From positions 1-47,796 of the forward strand of contig JAEUSI010000007.1 of the NCBI GenBank assembly GCA_016788375.1: 47,796 bases of DNA. The letters run 5' to 3'. This DNA comes from Ignavibacteria bacterium (GTDB taxonomy: Bacteria > Bacteroidota > Ignavibacteria > Tepidaquicellales > Tepidaquicellaceae). The notes beneath the pieces are model-generated. The model searched no databases, was not told where the DNA came from, and saw nothing but the letters and a program-made list of their open reading frames with translations. A program made the position numbers and the translations under genes. Shown one piece after another: positions 25,738 to 34,596 of the stretch (within the stretch, counting starts at the first letter, position 1; the number at the start of each line of letters is the position of its first letter).

Positions 25738-27417
25738 TTATACAACTCCAATACTCTTATCCAAAGTCCGTCTCGAAAAATATACAATTATCATTACCAT
25801 CAGAAAAAGCAGAATGCCGTAAGCAGCAGCTGCGCCGGTATTATACATTCTTATCTGCGAATAAATTTCGACAGAAATAGTTTTTGTAGAGTATGAATAA
25901 AGAAGAATCGTTGAAACAAATTCCCCGACTGAATTTATGAATACAAGCAAAGCTCCGTTCAGTATTGAGGGAAGAATCAGCGGTACAATTATTTTTCTGA
26001 AAGTTCTCGAGCCTCCGGCTCCGAGAGTTTGCGAAGCTTCCTCAAGCGAAGGGTCTATCGAATGAAATCCGGCTACTGATGACTGAGTCATCACAGGCAA
26101 ATTTCTGACCGCGTAAGCAAGCGGAAGAATCCAGTATGTTCCAACCAGTGATACAAACGCAGTAAACACCGTCGGGGAGTTAAAGCTTAAAATAAATCCG
26201 AGCGCAATTACGGTTCCGGGAATTCCGTAAGGCAGAGACAAAACACCTTCAAGTATACTTTTTCCTTTCAGATTTTTATTAGTGATTATAAACGAGGAGC
26301 TGACTCCGATTAAGAGTGTAATTACAACCGCTGCCAGAGACATTCCGACGCTGTTTCTGAATGGTTCGAAAAACTGCGGATCACTTAAAATCCGGGAATA
26401 ATTTTCAAGTGTAAACGACTCGCCGAAAAAATTCCTCATTAGCGAACCTTCGGGAATCAGTGACAGAAAAAGAAGCGTAAGAATCGGCAGCACGATAAAA
26501 ATTGCAAATATAAACGCAGCAGCCGTGCTGAATAATCCGAAGCTTTTTTTCGGATGTAATGTCGTTGATTTCGGAGTTCCTTTATATCTTTGTGTAATAA
26601 TTTTTTTCGAACGGTATAGTCTCAGTAAAATCAGAAATGCAACCGATATAATTGCAAGCAAAACAGAAAGTGCCGAAGCAAATGAATTATCTCCGTTTAT
26701 CTTAGCGTTGAAAATTTCCGTTGTAAGAAATCTGTCCGATCCTCCGAATATAAATGGCGCAGAAAATGACGCCATGCTTGCCATGAATACAATCAGCGAA
26801 GCTCCGGTAATTGAAGGAACAAGCTGCGGAAGAATTATTCTGAAAAAAGTTTTTGATCGTGATGCACCCATTGAATAGGAAGCATCTGTTACGGAAGAAT
26901 CGATTTTCTTTAGTCCGGATGTCACAAACAGAAAGAACATCGGATAAAACGAGTAAATATGAATTACGATTATCGCAGTCCATCCGTCAAATCTGAAAAT
27001 CGGATTATGAAGATTAAAAACGGATGATAACAATTTTATCAGCAGTCCGTTTTCATTCAGCAGAAAAAGAAAAGCAACAACACCAATAAGCGGAGGCGTT
27101 GCCAACGGAATCAGCAGCACGGACGTTAATATTTTTTTTAACGGTATTCTGTGATACTGAAATGCATAAGCAAAATAAATTCCGGTTATTCCGCTTCCTG
27201 CAACCGTAATAACGGACAGCAGGACGGAATTGAATGTTGCGCTGAAGGAAGTTTTTGAAAACAGCTGCGAATATGACGTAAATGAAAATATATTGCCCGG
27301 ATTAAGCAAACTTTCCTTTAAAAGCGAATAAAGCGGAAATATAATATAGCCTGTTATGAAAAAAATTATTATCAGAAGAGTAACAATATTTAAACCCGAT
27401 AATTTATTCTTATTCAT
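25738..27417 (-). CDS. ABC transporter permease, two fused MetI-like domains (Fe3+/thiamine/phosphonate type)
   Basis: The 559-residue protein has about twelve helices in two homologous halves. Each half has the EAA-type loop that contacts the ATPase: DASYSMGASRSKTFFRIILP in the first and EEASQTLGAGGSRTFRKIIVP in the second. This single-chain dimer architecture is typical of FbpB/SfuB-type iron, ThiP and related permeases. Its ATG overlaps the stop of the ATPase gene (ATGA), which shows tight coupling. Substrate specificity is uncertain. Confidence 0.85.
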   Translation of the reverse strand: MNKNKLSGLNIVTLLIIIFFITGYIIFPLYSLLKESLLNPGNIFSFTSYSQLFSKTSFSATFNSVLLSVITVAGSGITGIYFAYAFQYHRIPLKKILTSVLLIPLATPPLIGVVAFLFLLNENGLLIKLLSSVFNLHNPIFRFDGWTAIIVIHIYSFYPMFFLFVTSGLKKIDSSVTDASYSMGASRSKTFFRIILPQLVPSITGASLIVFMASMASFSAPFIFGGSDRFLTTEIFNAKINGDNSFASALSVLLAIISVAFLILLRLYRSKKIITQRYKGTPKSTTLHPKKSFGLFSTAAAFIFAIFIVLPILTLLFLSLIPEGSLMRNFFGESFTLENYSRILSDPQFFEPFRNSVGMSLAAVVITLLIGVSSSFIITNKNLKGKSILEGVLSLPYGIPGTVIALGFILSFNSPTVFTAFVSLVGTYWILPLAYAVRNLPVMTQSSVAGFHSIDPSLEEASQTLGAGGSRTFRKIIVPLILPSILNGALLVFINSVGEFVSTILLYSYSTKTISVEIYSQIRMYNTGAAAAYGILLFLMVMIIVYFSRRTLDKSIGVV

Positions 27418-28427
27418 TTTAAAATTCTGGCTTTACTTGTTAACAGCTTCAATCCGGCTTTATCGCCTGCACTGAACTCCGGTTTGGAATTACCCGAAGA
27501 CTGAATTGATTTTATCAGCTGATTTCTTATTTCGACAGTATATTCAACAGAAAATCCAGTAAACTGTACATCCGTAATCAGACCGTAATCTTTGCCTTCG
27601 CCGGAAACCGGAATTACTTCCTCAGGCAGAACGCAAAGTTTTTCACCGGGCTTAATGGATACATTGAAAATATCCCCCGACATGACATCATTAAAAAAAT
27701 TTGAGTGTCCGATAAATCCTGCAACAAAACTATTTTCAGGATTGTAATAAACATCAAAAGGATTTCCTGTCTGCTGTATTACTCCGTTATTTAAAACTGC
27801 AATCCTGTCCGAAAGCGCCAGTGCTTCAGTCTGATCGTGAGTAACATATACTGAAGTAATTCCGGCTTCACGCTGAAGTCTTTTAAGTTCGTTCCTCGTT
27901 TCAAGCCTGAGAGAATAATCTAAATTTGAAAGAGGCTCATCGAAGAGAATGAGATCAGGCTCGGTGACAATAACTCTTGCCAGAGAAACTCTCTGCTGCT
28001 CTCCTCCGCTCAAAGTGGTTACCGATACATCAGACTTATGACTTATCTGAACTTTTTCAAGAACCGAATATACTTTCTCTCTTATAATATTTTTATCTGT
28101 TTTTTTTACCTCAAGCCCGTAAGCAACATTTTCATAAACTGTCATATTCGGAAACAGAGCATAGTTCTGAAATACAATCCCTGTCTTTCTTTTCTGAGGC
28201 GTAAATCCGGTTGAATCAATATTATTTATTATAATCTTTCCGGCATCCGGAAACTCAAGCCCGGCAATTATCCGCAGAAGAGTAGTTTTACCGCAGCCGC
28301 TCGGACCGACAATGGAAAAAAATTCACCCTTTTCAACGGTCAGATTAATTTCAGTGAGAACATTTGTTCCGTTGAATTTTTTTGAAATATTTACCGCTTC
28401 AAGACATGCTGTTTTTTTCCGTTGCAT
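27414..28427 (-). CDS. ABC transporter ATP-binding protein (FbpC/PotA-like)
   Basis: A 337-residue ATPase with Walker A GPSGCGKTT (41-49), Q-loop VFQNYALFPNMTV, signature LSGGEQQR, Walker B LILFDEPLSNLD and a switch His in YVTHDQTEA. A C-terminal domain of about 100 residues with beta strands (PGEKLCVLPEEVIPVSG) resembles the regulatory TOBE-like extension of FbpC/PotA/UgpC proteins. It energises the adjacent permease, whose start codon overlaps its stop. Confidence 0.9.
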   Translation of the reverse strand: MQRKKTACLEAVNISKKFNGTNVLTEINLTVEKGEFFSIVGPSGCGKTTLLRIIAGLEFPDAGKIIINNIDSTGFTPQKRKTGIVFQNYALFPNMTVYENVAYGLEVKKTDKNIIREKVYSVLEKVQISHKSDVSVTTLSGGEQQRVSLARVIVTEPDLILFDEPLSNLDYSLRLETRNELKRLQREAGITSVYVTHDQTEALALSDRIAVLNNGVIQQTGNPFDVYYNPENSFVAGFIGHSNFFNDVMSGDIFNVSIKPGEKLCVLPEEVIPVSGEGKDYGLITDVQFTGFSVEYTVEIRNQLIKSIQSSGNSKPEFSAGDKAGLKLLTSKARILK

Positions 28428-28455
28428 TTATTTGTTTAATTTAAACGGAGAGAGT

Positions 28456-29481
28456 TTACTTTGACTTCCCTTTTATTTCCGAATCCCATTTCTTCATCCA
28501 TTCGGATTCATTTTCAGAAATCATGTTCCAGTCAAGATCCATAGTCTTATAATGAGCACCGGCTATCCATTGCGGAAGTTTATCCTGAGGGATATCCGAT
28601 CTTGCAGGAATCCTGTAAAATTTTTCCGCCTGAAGAATCAGACTCTGTTCTGAAGTTACGAATTCATAAAACTTTTTTGCCGCTTCCGGATTCTTTGCGC
28701 CTTTTACAATTGCAATACCGTCGGTCAGAACTACTGTTCCGCCTGAAGGGAAATTGTATCCGAAGGGATAATTGTAAAGTGTTTTCTGCAGAATAATATC
28801 GGGCATGTTCCATAATGAAACTGCAGCCTCATTCCCGGAAAGCTTGATATACATTTGTGTCGGATCAGCAGCATATGATGAAGTATTGGCATCAAGTTTC
28901 CTGAGCCATTCAAAACCTTCCGCCTCATTTCCTGTATTTCTTATTGAGTTAGCTATAATTGCAGAATAAATAACTCTCATAGTTCCCGAAGCCATAGGAT
29001 TTCTTATAATGATTCTATCCTTCCACTCCGGCTTTACAAGATCATTCCAGTCCTGAGGTGAATTCTGATTTGTCAGGATTTTATCGTTAAAAGCGATTAC
29101 CTGCGGAGTCAGAAATGTGCCGAACCAATATCCGTTTTTACTTTTTGCAGAAGAAGAAATTTTATCAGCCCATACGGGAATATATTTTTCCAGCAGATTC
29201 AGTTTTTCCGCACGCATAAAAATCGTAGAAGGCGCACCCCACCAGACATCCGAAAGCGGATTTTCCTTTTCAGTCTTTATTCTGTCAAATACTTCCTGCG
29301 AACCCATATCAAGCCACTGAACATCAATACCGGGATTCACAGATTCAAACTGCTTTTCAAATTCAGTCAGCATTTCCTTTCCGTGCGGAGAGTAAATAAC
29401 CAGTTTTGTTTTATTGTTATCTGAACAGCCGGAAATAATTACCGTCATCAGCAGAAAGATATAACTGAAAATACTTTTCAT
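28456..29481 (-). CDS. ABC solute-binding lipoprotein (FbpA/AfuA-like)
   Basis: The 341-residue lipoprotein has lipobox ISGC (Cys19). The mature fold matches cluster-D type 2 solute-binding proteins: LVIYSPHGKEMLTEFEKQFE, DVWWGAPSTIFMRAE and EWKDRIIIRNPMASGTMRVIY. Relatives bind Fe3+, 2-aminoethylphosphonate, thiamine or similar ligands. The adjacent tyrosine pair that coordinates iron in classical FbpA is not evident around TSSYAADPTQMYIKL, so iron should not be assumed. Its ATG follows the stop of the PIG-L gene with no gap (TAG then ATG). The ligand may therefore be related to the PIG-L product. Confidence 0.85.
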   Translation of the reverse strand: MKSIFSYIFLLMTVIISGCSDNNKTKLVIYSPHGKEMLTEFEKQFESVNPGIDVQWLDMGSQEVFDRIKTEKENPLSDVWWGAPSTIFMRAEKLNLLEKYIPVWADKISSSAKSKNGYWFGTFLTPQVIAFNDKILTNQNSPQDWNDLVKPEWKDRIIIRNPMASGTMRVIYSAIIANSIRNTGNEAEGFEWLRKLDANTSSYAADPTQMYIKLSGNEAAVSLWNMPDIILQKTLYNYPFGYNFPSGGTVVLTDGIAIVKGAKNPEAAKKFYEFVTSEQSLILQAEKFYRIPARSDIPQDKLPQWIAGAHYKTMDLDWNMISENESEWMKKWDSEIKGKSK

Positions 29482-30405
29482 CTATTTATATTCTTTTTGA
29501 GGATAATAATTTATCTTAAGTTCATCAAACAGTTTCCGGGTTTTCTCCAGTCCGGATTTCGGATTGATGTCAAAATACCAGTAATTTTCAATATCACCGC
29601 GGTTAGTCAGCATCTGCATTGTTCCCTGAGATTTATGCTCTGCAATCACCCAGTTTACTATAATTTTATAATCAAGCGCGTCTTTATAACCGAATTTCTG
29701 TGTCCTGTCAAACTGAAAAGGTATGGTGTCGGAAACATTTGTAACAGGATATCCTTCAAATCCTCTGTAAACAAATTTTACCGAGTCATTTTTATTCGAG
29801 GTGCTTACGCCGAGAACAACAGGCCGTGAATTTGAATCCAGAGATACAACGGTTTCAAGAGCGAGTATTCCGGCAGAGCTGTGATGAGCGTGAGTACCTT
29901 TTGTCGGTATTAATATAAAAACGTAATCATAATTCTCTTTCACAATTAAATCTTTTAACTTATTTCTGATATAATTCAGATCCCAGATATTGCTGTCGAG
30001 TATTTCCGAAATATCGGCGGAAGTAATATACCGGTGATCCTTCTGATTGAAATAATAATAATTCCTGATTCCGACAATCCTTCCTCCTGCTTCAAGTTCT
30101 TTTTTACGTATTTCGGGAAGGTACTTTCTTCCGGTATCTTCAATTGTTAATTCATGTCCGTATATTTCCTCGGATAAAGTAGAATACTTGTATCCTCCTT
30201 CACCGTTGGTAATCAGCGCTAAATCCACGATTCCGTTCAGATCGTGAACGATTTTATAATTTGTTGCGGAAAATACCGCATCGTCGTCCGGATGAGCAGT
30301 TACCATCAGAATTTTCGGGGGTGTATTCTGCGAAAAAGAATCGGCAGTAATAAACAGAAATACTAAAAATGGAATAAGTTTCGATAAACGGTTAAACAAA
30401 TTCAT
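29482..30405 (-). CDS. Secreted PIG-L family N-acetylglucosaminyl-type deacetylase
   Basis: A 307-residue protein with a signal peptide (1-26, ending SFSQ). Metal-binding motifs of the PIG-L/LmbE fold are present: AHPDDDAVF at 37-45 and THAHHSSAG around 175. Family members remove acetyl or other acyl groups from amino sugars or conjugates using zinc. BshB of bacillithiol synthesis belongs here and bshA is 10 kb away, but this protein is exported and longer, so I do not assign it as BshB. It is first in a four-gene operon with a binding protein and ABC transporter, suggesting it trims a substrate before uptake. Confidence 0.85.
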   Translation of the reverse strand: MNLFNRLSKLIPFLVFLFITADSFSQNTPPKILMVTAHPDDDAVFSATNYKIVHDLNGIVDLALITNGEGGYKYSTLSEEIYGHELTIEDTGRKYLPEIRKKELEAGGRIVGIRNYYYFNQKDHRYITSADISEILDSNIWDLNYIRNKLKDLIVKENYDYVFILIPTKGTHAHHSSAGILALETVVSLDSNSRPVVLGVSTSNKNDSVKFVYRGFEGYPVTNVSDTIPFQFDRTQKFGYKDALDYKIIVNWVIAEHKSQGTMQMLTNRGDIENYWYFDINPKSGLEKTRKLFDELKINYYPQKEYK

Positions 30406-30527
30406 TCAGTTGCCTTAAAAAATAATTTATCTAACTTATCAATAGACAGTTTAATTTTCAAGTGGGAAGATTATTATCAATTCCGGATTATCAGAGAGGA
30501 AAAATTTTCGAAGACATGAAGTAATCA

Positions 30528-30542
30528 TATGAATCATTCATA
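30528..30542. promoter_or_regulatory. Candidate operator palindrome
   Basis: TATGAATCATTCATA is a perfect 7-bp inverted repeat about one central base. It lies 65 bases before the mmsA start, in the 201-base spacer shared with the divergent PIG-L operon. A dimeric regulator controlling one or both directions is possible. No regulator gene is nearby. Confidence 0.3.
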
Positions 30543-30606
30543 AGTTATATTTCCTTTAATTTGAAATTTAAAAGATATACTTTTCTAACACAAAAATTTT
30601 AAAAAC

Positions 30607-32067
30607 ATGAGCACAAAATACAAAGAAGTAAAGAATTATATTGGCGGGGAATTCACTAAAAACGGTCATAAAACCCTTGATGTAATTTGTCCTTCGGACG
30701 GACAAAAAATATCCACAGTTCCTTTATCCGATAAAAATGATCTTGACAAAGCTGTTTCAGCCGCAACAGATGCATTTAAGCGCTGGTCAGCAACTCCGAT
30801 AAAAGAAAGAGTTCAGGTGTTTTACAGGTATAAGACTCTTCTGGAAAAGAATTTGAAAGAACTTGCAGAACTCACGCATATTGAAAACGGAAAAACCATG
30901 GATGAATCTGCAGCTGAAATTGAGAAGAGCATAGAGCTGACAGAATTTGCATGTTCACTTCCTCAGCTGATCGGAGGTGAGTTACTTGAAGTAAGTTCGG
31001 GTGTTGAATGCAGAATCGAGCATAAGCCGCTCGGAGTCGTAGCATCTATTGCCCCGTTTAATTTTCCTCACATGGTTCCTCACTGGACAATTCCGAATGC
31101 GATAGCTCTCGGGAACTGCATGATTCTTAAACCTTCCGAGCATGTTCCCATCAGTTCAAACAGGATCGCCGAAATGCTTAAGGAAGCCGGACTTCCCGAC
31201 GGAGTTTTTAATGTTGTAAACGGAGACAGAGAAATTGTTGAGGCTGTCTGTGATCATCCGGGAATAGCCGCAGTATCATTTGTAGGTTCGACAAAAGTTG
31301 CAAAAATAGTATACAGGAGAGCAACGTCAAATCTGAAGAGATGCGTTGCGCTGGGCGGTGCAAAGAATCACTTAATAGTTCTGCCGGATGCACATCCCGG
31401 AATGACTGCAAACAATGTAGCGGCTTCTATGTCGGGTTGTGCCGGGCAGCGATGCATGGCTGCTTCAGCAATGGTTGGTGTGGGAGAGGTTGACGAAATT
31501 ATAAAAAAGATTTGTGAAGAAGCAAAAAAAATTATTCCCGGAAAAAATCTCGGTTCTGTGATCACAAAAGAAGCTAAGGAAAGAATCGAGAAATATATAA
31601 CAGAAGCCGAGAAGCTCGGCGCTAAAGTTTTAGTTGACGGAAGAAATACAGTGGTCGAAGGGAAAGAAGAAGGGTTTTATGTGGGACCGACAGTGATAGA
31701 TTATGTAACTCCCGGAATGGCAATTGCAAAAGAGGAAGTCTTTGGTCCAGTACTTTCGATTATAAGAGTGAAGGATTTGGATGAAGCAATCGGAATTGAA
31801 AACACTTCCGAATACGGAAATGCAGCATCTGTATTTACACAGAGCGGAAGCGCTGCAAGATATGTGATGGATCATGCAAGCGCAGGAATGATAGGGATAA
31901 ACATCGGCGTGCCTGTTCCGAGAGAGCCGTTTTCATTCGGCGGATGGAATGAGTCAAAATTCGGAGTGTGTGATATTACGGGAAAGAGTTCGATCGAATT
32001 CTGGACATTGCTCAAGAAAACCACTACAAAGTGGAATCCTGAAGCAAAGAAAAACTGGATGAGCTGA
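30607..32067 (+). CDS. mmsA: CoA-acylating methylmalonate/malonate-semialdehyde dehydrogenase
   Basis: This 486-residue aldehyde dehydrogenase is of the MmsA/IolA type. It has KPLGVVASIAPFNFPHMVP, NCMILKPSEHVP and the catalytic Cys283 in GCAGQRCMAASAM, which matches MmsA (GAAGQRCMA) and not generic aldehyde dehydrogenases. It oxidises methylmalonate or malonate semialdehyde with NAD and CoA, giving propionyl- or acetyl-CoA with loss of CO2. This is the final step for beta-alanine or beta-aminoisobutyrate from uracil or thymine, as well as for valine and inositol breakdown. The aminotransferase, transporter and dihydropyrimidinase downstream point to pyrimidines. The usual mmsB is absent. Confidence 0.9.
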   Translation: MSTKYKEVKNYIGGEFTKNGHKTLDVICPSDGQKISTVPLSDKNDLDKAVSAATDAFKRWSATPIKERVQVFYRYKTLLEKNLKELAELTHIENGKTMDESAAEIEKSIELTEFACSLPQLIGGELLEVSSGVECRIEHKPLGVVASIAPFNFPHMVPHWTIPNAIALGNCMILKPSEHVPISSNRIAEMLKEAGLPDGVFNVVNGDREIVEAVCDHPGIAAVSFVGSTKVAKIVYRRATSNLKRCVALGGAKNHLIVLPDAHPGMTANNVAASMSGCAGQRCMAASAMVGVGEVDEIIKKICEEAKKIIPGKNLGSVITKEAKERIEKYITEAEKLGAKVLVDGRNTVVEGKEEGFYVGPTVIDYVTPGMAIAKEEVFGPVLSIIRVKDLDEAIGIENTSEYGNAASVFTQSGSAARYVMDHASAGMIGINIGVPVPREPFSFGGWNESKFGVCDITGKSSIEFWTLLKKTTTKWNPEAKKNWMS

Positions 32068-32246
32068 GTTATTTTATTACCATACTTTTCTCATAGAAAA
32101 TAGGATATACATTCAGGCAGATGAATTCACTTTTAAATTGCTGATTCCGGGAAGATTTATATCAGACAGTATGTCAGAGTTTAAAAACAGATTCTTAAAT
32201 TCAAAGATTATTTTTTTTACAAAATGTACATTCACTTCTGAAACAG

Positions 32247-33035
32247 ATGTTCAAACTTAAAGGAAATGATTACACACAGGAAGAGATAAAGCAATGGTAT
32301 ACTGAAGAAGAGGAATGGCATAATCAGTTTTCTGACGGAAGGAATGAATCGGGTGATTACTGGATAATATATGAAGTCTTTAACAGGAAATATGCGGTTG
32401 ACAGATTTGCAGAATTAACAAAAGAAAAAAAAGTTTTGTCTTTCGGATGCGCCGAAGGAAGCGATACTGCAAAGCTTTACGGGGAATACGGATTCAGATT
32501 ATACGGAATAGAGTCTTCGGAAGAACTTATACGGGCATTCAGAAAAAATTTCCCGGGATCGAAAATTGAAAAAGCTACAACAGAAGGAAGAATAAATTAT
32601 CCGGAAGATTTTTTTGATTATATATTCTGTTTCGGAGTGCTTCATCATATACCAAACGTATCATTTGTCTTAAAAGAATTTCACCGTGTACTTAAGCCGG
32701 GAGGAATTGCAATTATCAGAGAGCCTGTCTGCTGGATGTATTCGGGAAATGTAAAGCCGGACGAACTTAGTCCGAATGAGAGGGGTATTCCGGTGAGTTT
32801 TTTCAGGACAGAATTTGAAAATCTGGGCTTTGATATTCTTGAAATTCATAAATCATATTATAAGCCTTTGATGTTTCTATTAAGAAAATCAAAATTTCTC
32901 TGCAGATTTCCGGAACTGATGTATCACACGGACAGACTTTTATGCAGTCTGCCGGATACGGGTAAATATTATCCGGAAAATTTTCCGGACAGATTTGCGG
33001 CAAGTTCGGCTTATTATACGGTCAGAAAAAAATAA
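32247..33035 (+). CDS. Class I SAM-dependent methyltransferase
   Basis: A 262-residue protein with the Rossmann methyltransferase core: motif I VLSFGCAEGSDTAKL, acidic ribose contact YGIESSEE, motif II DYIFCFGVLHHIPN and post-II LKPGGIAIIREP. The C-terminal 90 residues are aromatic and less conserved. The acceptor substrate is unknown. It lies between mmsA (179-base gap) and the aminotransferase (29-base gap), so it is probably co-transcribed with the latter. Methylation is not a known step in pyrimidine breakdown, so its presence in this cluster is unexplained. Confidence 0.8.
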   Translation: MFKLKGNDYTQEEIKQWYTEEEEWHNQFSDGRNESGDYWIIYEVFNRKYAVDRFAELTKEKKVLSFGCAEGSDTAKLYGEYGFRLYGIESSEELIRAFRKNFPGSKIEKATTEGRINYPEDFFDYIFCFGVLHHIPNVSFVLKEFHRVLKPGGIAIIREPVCWMYSGNVKPDELSPNERGIPVSFFRTEFENLGFDILEIHKSYYKPLMFLLRKSKFLCRFPELMYHTDRLLCSLPDTGKYYPENFPDRFAASSAYYTVRKK

Positions 33036-33064
33036 TTTAATTTAAACCATAAATATTCAAAAAA

Positions 33065-34414
33065 ATGGAAACTACAGCTTCTTTAAAGGAAGAGATTATT
33101 TTAAACAGCATGAATCACACGCTTACTTCATGGTCGAAGCAGCGAGGTGTGAAACCTCTTGTAATTGACAAAGCTGAAGGCGTATATCTTTTTGACAGCG
33201 ACGGGAAAAAATACATAGATTTTTCTTCACAGCTAATCTGCGTAAATATTGGACACGGACATCCTAAAGTCGCAGAAGCTGTTGCCCGGCAGATGAGCGA
33301 AGTCAGTTACATTTATCCCGGCATGACTACAAAAGCTAGAGCAGATCTCGGAAAAAAACTTGCCGATATTTCTCCGGGAAGTCTTAACAGAGCGTTCTTT
33401 ACGCTCGGCGGAGCTGAAGCCGTTGAGAATGCCATAAAACTTGCACGGCTTTATACCGGCAGGCATAAGATTGTGACGCTTTATTTATCTTATCATGGAG
33501 CTACATATGCTTCGGCATCAGCAGGCGGTGATCCGAGAAAACTTCCTATGGATTCGCAGCAAGCGCCGAATTTTGTACATGCAGAGAATCCGTATTTTTA
33601 CAGATGTCCGTGGAATACAAAAACTCCGCAGGAATGCACTGAAAAAGCGCTTGAGCATCTTGAGAGAGTCGTACAGTATGAAGGTCCGAATAACATTGCC
33701 GCAATTATGCTTGAAGGCGAATCTGGTTCTTCCGGATGTATTAAATACACACCCGGCTACTGGAAAGGCGTGAAGGAAATTGCTGATAAATACGGATTGC
33801 TGACGATTGATGATGAAGTAATGAGCGGTTTCGGAAGAACCGGAAAGTGGTTCGGAATTGATAATCACGGTGTTGAACCTGACATTATGTGCATGGCAAA
33901 AGGAATCACGTCGGCATACCTGCCTCTCGGCGGAATTATGGTTAAGGAAGAAATTGCAAAGACATTTGACGACAAACCGTTAATGCTCGGACTGACATAC
34001 TCATCACATCCTGTAACTCTTGCAGCGGCTAATGCAGTGATTGATGTTTATAAAGATGAAAATTTAATTGAGAACGCGGAAATTATGGGACAGTATATTG
34101 ACTTAAGAATGGTAGATATGAAAGAAAAACATCCTTCTATCGGAGACTGGAGAAATACCGGTTTGCTGGGCTGCATTGAACTCGTAAAAAACCGTGAGAC
34201 AAAAGAGCCGATGGCAAGATGGAATGCTCCGCCGGAAGAAATGGGAATCATGAATAAAGTGATGGCAAAGATTTCAGAGCTGGGAATGTATACTATGGGC
34301 AGATGGAATTTTATTTTTGTTGCCCCTCCCTTGTGCGTGACGAAGGAGCAGATAGACGAAGGTCTGGATATAATTTCAGAAGCGCTGAAAATTGCTGATG
34401 ATGAAGTAAATTAA
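33065..34414 (+). CDS. Class III aminotransferase (beta-alanine:pyruvate type)
   Basis: The 449-residue PLP enzyme is of fold type I, class III: YLFDSDGKKYIDFSSQL, VNIGHGHPKV, FFTLGGAEAVENAIKLAR, SYHGATYASASAGGDPR, the Asp motif LLTIDDEVMSGFGRTG and the PLP lysine in DIMCMAKGITSAYLPLGG. It resembles beta-alanine:pyruvate and taurine:pyruvate aminotransferases. Next to an MmsA and a dihydropyrimidinase, the best role is converting beta-alanine or beta-aminoisobutyrate to the semialdehyde used by MmsA. Taurine or another omega-amino acid is an alternative. Confidence 0.85.
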   Translation: METTASLKEEIILNSMNHTLTSWSKQRGVKPLVIDKAEGVYLFDSDGKKYIDFSSQLICVNIGHGHPKVAEAVARQMSEVSYIYPGMTTKARADLGKKLADISPGSLNRAFFTLGGAEAVENAIKLARLYTGRHKIVTLYLSYHGATYASASAGGDPRKLPMDSQQAPNFVHAENPYFYRCPWNTKTPQECTEKALEHLERVVQYEGPNNIAAIMLEGESGSSGCIKYTPGYWKGVKEIADKYGLLTIDDEVMSGFGRTGKWFGIDNHGVEPDIMCMAKGITSAYLPLGGIMVKEEIAKTFDDKPLMLGLTYSSHPVTLAAANAVIDVYKDENLIENAEIMGQYIDLRMVDMKEKHPSIGDWRNTGLLGCIELVKNRETKEPMARWNAPPEEMGIMNKVMAKISELGMYTMGRWNFIFVAPPLCVTKEQIDEGLDIISEALKIADDEVN

Positions 34415-34475
34415 CTATTAAATTATTTTTCGGATTTGCGATTGAATAATAATTGATTTTAAGAAAAATTATTGC

Positions 34476-34495
34476 TTGCGGTTGTGTTTCCGCAA
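34476..34495. other. Small hairpin after aminotransferase gene
   Basis: TTGCGG (34476-34481) and CCGCAA (34490-34495) form a 6-bp stem with an 8-base loop, 61 bases past the aminotransferase stop. It is followed by AGGAGGGA, not T residues, so it is a poor plus-strand terminator. It could be an RNA-processing or stability element. Confidence 0.3.
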
Positions 34496-34596
34496 AGGAG
34501 GGATTTGTAATATGGTATTAATTTTTCTATGAAGTAAATATTTCCGGATAAATCCGGTTTTAATCTGATTTAAGTTTAAAAAATACATAAAGTAAA

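Noticed and set aside
28456-29481. Firm assignment of the ABC importer to ferric iron
   Set aside because: The classical adjacent Tyr pair of FbpA is not evident and related proteins bind phosphonates or thiamine.
29482-30405. PIG-L protein as BshB of bacillithiol synthesis
   Set aside because: It has a signal peptide, is longer than BshB, and sits in an ABC-importer operon 10 kb from bshA.
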